Of a DNA stretch of 64,000 nucleotides, positions 62,265 to 64,000 are shown in pieces. The notes beneath the pieces are model-generated. The model made no database searches, was not told the origin of the DNA, and was given only the letters and a program-made list of their open reading frames with translations. The position numbers were made by a program, and so were the translations under genes. The DNA is from Sphingobacterium gobiense (lineage in GTDB: Bacteria; Bacteroidota; Bacteroidia; Sphingobacteriales; Sphingobacteriaceae), in assembly GCF_002980575.1 (NCBI RefSeq), contig NZ_PVBS01000002.1, positions 744,001-808,000 on the forward strand. Reading direction: 5' to 3'. Position 1 is the stretch's first letter; every line of letters begins with the position of its first letter.

Positions 62265-64000
62265 ATGAACCGAATGAGAAAATATATCATGTTTTTTAAT
62301 CCACCAATCAGGAAGAAACGAATAGGGTCCTTATGTCTTTCGCTGATTTTAGTATGGTGTACAGGGTTAAATAGCATAGCACAGTCCAAACATTGGCAAA
62401 AAAATCCGCGTAGCCTGCATTATACCGAAGATCAGGGTGATTTCTTGCTCGTTAATGGGAAATATCGCTTTAATCGCGCGCTCTATGGAAATCATAAGCC
62501 TTCGCGCGTAGAAGCCGGCGATTTACCCGAGTTTGCCCTGTATATGCCGGGCATGGCAGGCAACCTGCAGTTTGTTCTAGAAAAGGAAGGTGTATATAAA
62601 AAATTGATTGACGCTAAGCATATCGAAACCCGGTATCGAGCGGGATCGATGCTCTATCGGGTGCAGGATCCATTGATCGGAAGCGGACATTTAGATATCG
62701 TGGTAATGGCCCAAGCGGATGCCGAAGGGATGATTGTTAAGGTGGAGGGAGATGCTGTCTTGCCGACAATGAGACTACATGCTGTCTATGGTGGTGCCAG
62801 CGGGCGTAAATTTAGCAGAGGTGGTGATATCGGAGCCGATCCCGAATCCGGATTCTATCTGTTGCCAGAATATTGTATAAATAATGTCTACCAGCTTATC
62901 CATAATCGCTTTACCTTGACGTACCTTGACGGTAAAAAAAGAGAGCAAACTGTTTTCGGTACTTTTGGAGGTGCACAGCGTGCTCAACTTTCGGATGCAA
63001 CCACACTACGTGATTTGAAGCAATTGACACAACACGGAGAGGGGGAAAGTCCTATCGTGTATGCAACATATTCGCTAGAAAATAAGCCGGCCTATATACA
63101 GATTACGGGAGGTCAGTTAGCGCAGAAGAATTATACAGATGACGCATTGGCGTCGATTTTTGACCGTGCGGAAGAGGCACGTTTGCAATTGGCAAACCGC
63201 GTAAAGCTTAACACGCCTGATCGCTTTATTAATAGCTTTGATGCCGCTTTGGCTGTAGCTGCAGACGGCGTATGGGAAAGCCCAACCTTTTTGCATGGGG
63301 CGGTTGCTTGGCGTATGCGCCTGAATGCATGGAGAGGCGCATATGCTGCCGATGTTTTGGGTTGGCATGACCGTGCGAAAGAACATTTTTCCAGCTATGC
63401 AAATTCGCAGGTATTGGAGCCTGCAAACGCCAAGGTGGTCATGGATACGGCCTTGCATCTGGCGCGTCATATGGAAGAGATGGGAACGGCTATGTTTTCA
63501 AGCGGCTATATTTCTCGTCATCCCAACAACAATACCGTAGCGCACCACTATGATATGAACTTGGTATTCTTCGATCAGTTGTTTACCCATTTCGATTATA
63601 CCGGTGATCTCACCTATTTGCGAAAGATGTGGCCAACGATTGAGCGGCATCTGGCTTGGGAAAGAAGAAATTTTAAGCGAGACGGCTTGTATGACGCCTA
63701 TTGCGCGATATGGGCAAGCGACGGACTACAGTATACAGGTGGAGGCGTGGCACATACCACAGCCTATAATTACAGGGCGAACCGGGCAGCCGCAAAATTA
63801 GCAAAACTCATCGGAGAAGATGCTTCCTTGTATGAAAAGGAGGCCGATGCTATTATGAAGGCTATGAGAGAACGCCTTTGGCTTACAGATAAAGGTTATT
63901 TTGCGGAATATCAGGATGCCTTAGGAAACAAGTTGGTTCACGACAAACCGGGGTTATGGACCATATATCATGTAGCGGACGCCTATATGCTTGACGATTT
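62265..64000 (+). CDS. DUF4450-like protein, six-hairpin glycosidase-type fold (cut by window edge)
   Basis: Continuous open frame from the ATG at 62265 to the last base (578 complete codons, no stop); the C-terminus is missing. It starts 1 bp after the GH28 stop. A signal peptide ends near NSIAQ. The N-terminal beta region contains NPRSLHYTEDQGDFLLVNGKYRFNRALYG, EAGDLPEFALYMPGMAGNLQFVL, matching my memory of DUF4450 proteins found in pectin PULs of Bacteroidota. From about residue 300 an (alpha/alpha)6-like part follows (ADGVWESPTFLHGAVAWRMRLNAWRGAYAADVLGWHD, HHYDMNLVFFDQLFTHFDYTGDLTYLRKMWP). Likely a glycosidase; activity not known to me. Confidence 0.75.
   Translation, partial: MNRMRKYIMFFNPPIRKKRIGSLCLSLILVWCTGLNSIAQSKHWQKNPRSLHYTEDQGDFLLVNGKYRFNRALYGNHKPSRVEAGDLPEFALYMPGMAGNLQFVLEKEGVYKKLIDAKHIETRYRAGSMLYRVQDPLIGSGHLDIVVMAQADAEGMIVKVEGDAVLPTMRLHAVYGGASGRKFSRGGDIGADPESGFYLLPEYCINNVYQLIHNRFTLTYLDGKKREQTVFGTFGGAQRAQLSDATTLRDLKQLTQHGEGESPIVYATYSLENKPAYIQITGGQLAQKNYTDDALASIFDRAEEARLQLANRVKLNTPDRFINSFDAALAVAADGVWESPTFLHGAVAWRMRLNAWRGAYAADVLGWHDRAKEHFSSYANSQVLEPANAKVVMDTALHLARHMEEMGTAMFSSGYISRHPNNNTVAHHYDMNLVFFDQLFTHFDYTGDLTYLRKMWPTIERHLAWERRNFKRDGLYDAYCAIWASDGLQYTGGGVAHTTAYNYRANRAAAKLAKLIGEDASLYEKEADAIMKAMRERLWLTDKGYFAEYQDALGNKLVHDKPGLWTIYHVADAYMLDD

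Noticed and set aside
1..64000. CRISPR arrays, tRNA or rRNA genes, phage or transposon genes
   Set aside because: Looked for and not seen: no regularly spaced repeats with spacers, no cloverleaf or rRNA signature, no transposase or integrase.

Overview
The window reads as a stretch of a Bacteroidota chromosome, most likely Sphingobacteriaceae (a Pedobacter/Sphingobacterium/Parapedobacter-like organism). This rests on four SusC/SusD pairs, two hybrid two-component sensors with AraC outputs, TAnnTTTG-type promoter elements and the carbohydrate enzyme set. It is almost entirely two adjacent polysaccharide utilisation loci (PULs) for pectin. I saw no tRNA, rRNA, CRISPR array, phage gene or transposase. 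Family names come from protein sequence read by eye; no database was searched.

Region 1 (1-29,517) is a rhamnogalacturonan-I (RG-I) locus. A GH28 gene (cut by the left edge) and a hybrid two-component system (HTCS1) lie on the minus strand. After a GC-rich 0.5 kb presumed repeat come a GntR-type regulator and, all on the plus strand, GH2; GH28-PL11-CE12-CE12-sulfatase; GH105-GH2-rhaM-GH106; SusC-SusD; and a second GH105. Together these could bind and import RG fragments, deacetylate and cleave the backbone (PL11), remove the unsaturated uronic acid (GH105), galacturonate (GH28), rhamnose (GH106, with RhaM interconverting the anomers) and galactose side chains (GH2). The sulfatase does not fit a textbook land-plant pectin.

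Region 2 (29,695-64,000) begins with HTCS2. Then comes an 18 kb operon: two PL1 pectate-lyase-like genes, a four-repeat fasciclin lipoprotein, SusC-SusD, two more fasciclin lipoproteins, a second, odd SusC-SusD and a small secreted protein. It is followed by a decayed SusD 3' end, a third operon (SusC-SusD-GH105), a Tat-exported beta-propeller glycosidase, and a GH28 plus DUF4450-like pair that runs off the right edge. The targets are probably homogalacturonan and RG fragments.

The main result of reading between the genes is two regulatory signatures. (a) A GC-rich 19-bp element, consensus NCAGGAYRCNGCAKGWTRC (two 10-bp-spaced CAGGAtrC units), lies exactly 38 nt upstream of a TA-starting -7-like box in front of nine genes: both minus-strand genes, GH2, GH28, GH105, SusC, the second GH105, HTCS2 and the propeller glycosidase. 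(b) A direct repeat of TCAATTTTT spaced exactly 21 bp lies 34-35 nt upstream of a perfect TAnnTTTG box before three region-2 operons (34,385; 52,977; 60,569). Set (b) is a good candidate for HTCS2 binding sites. Because HTCS2 itself carries element (a), the two loci look wired as a cascade.
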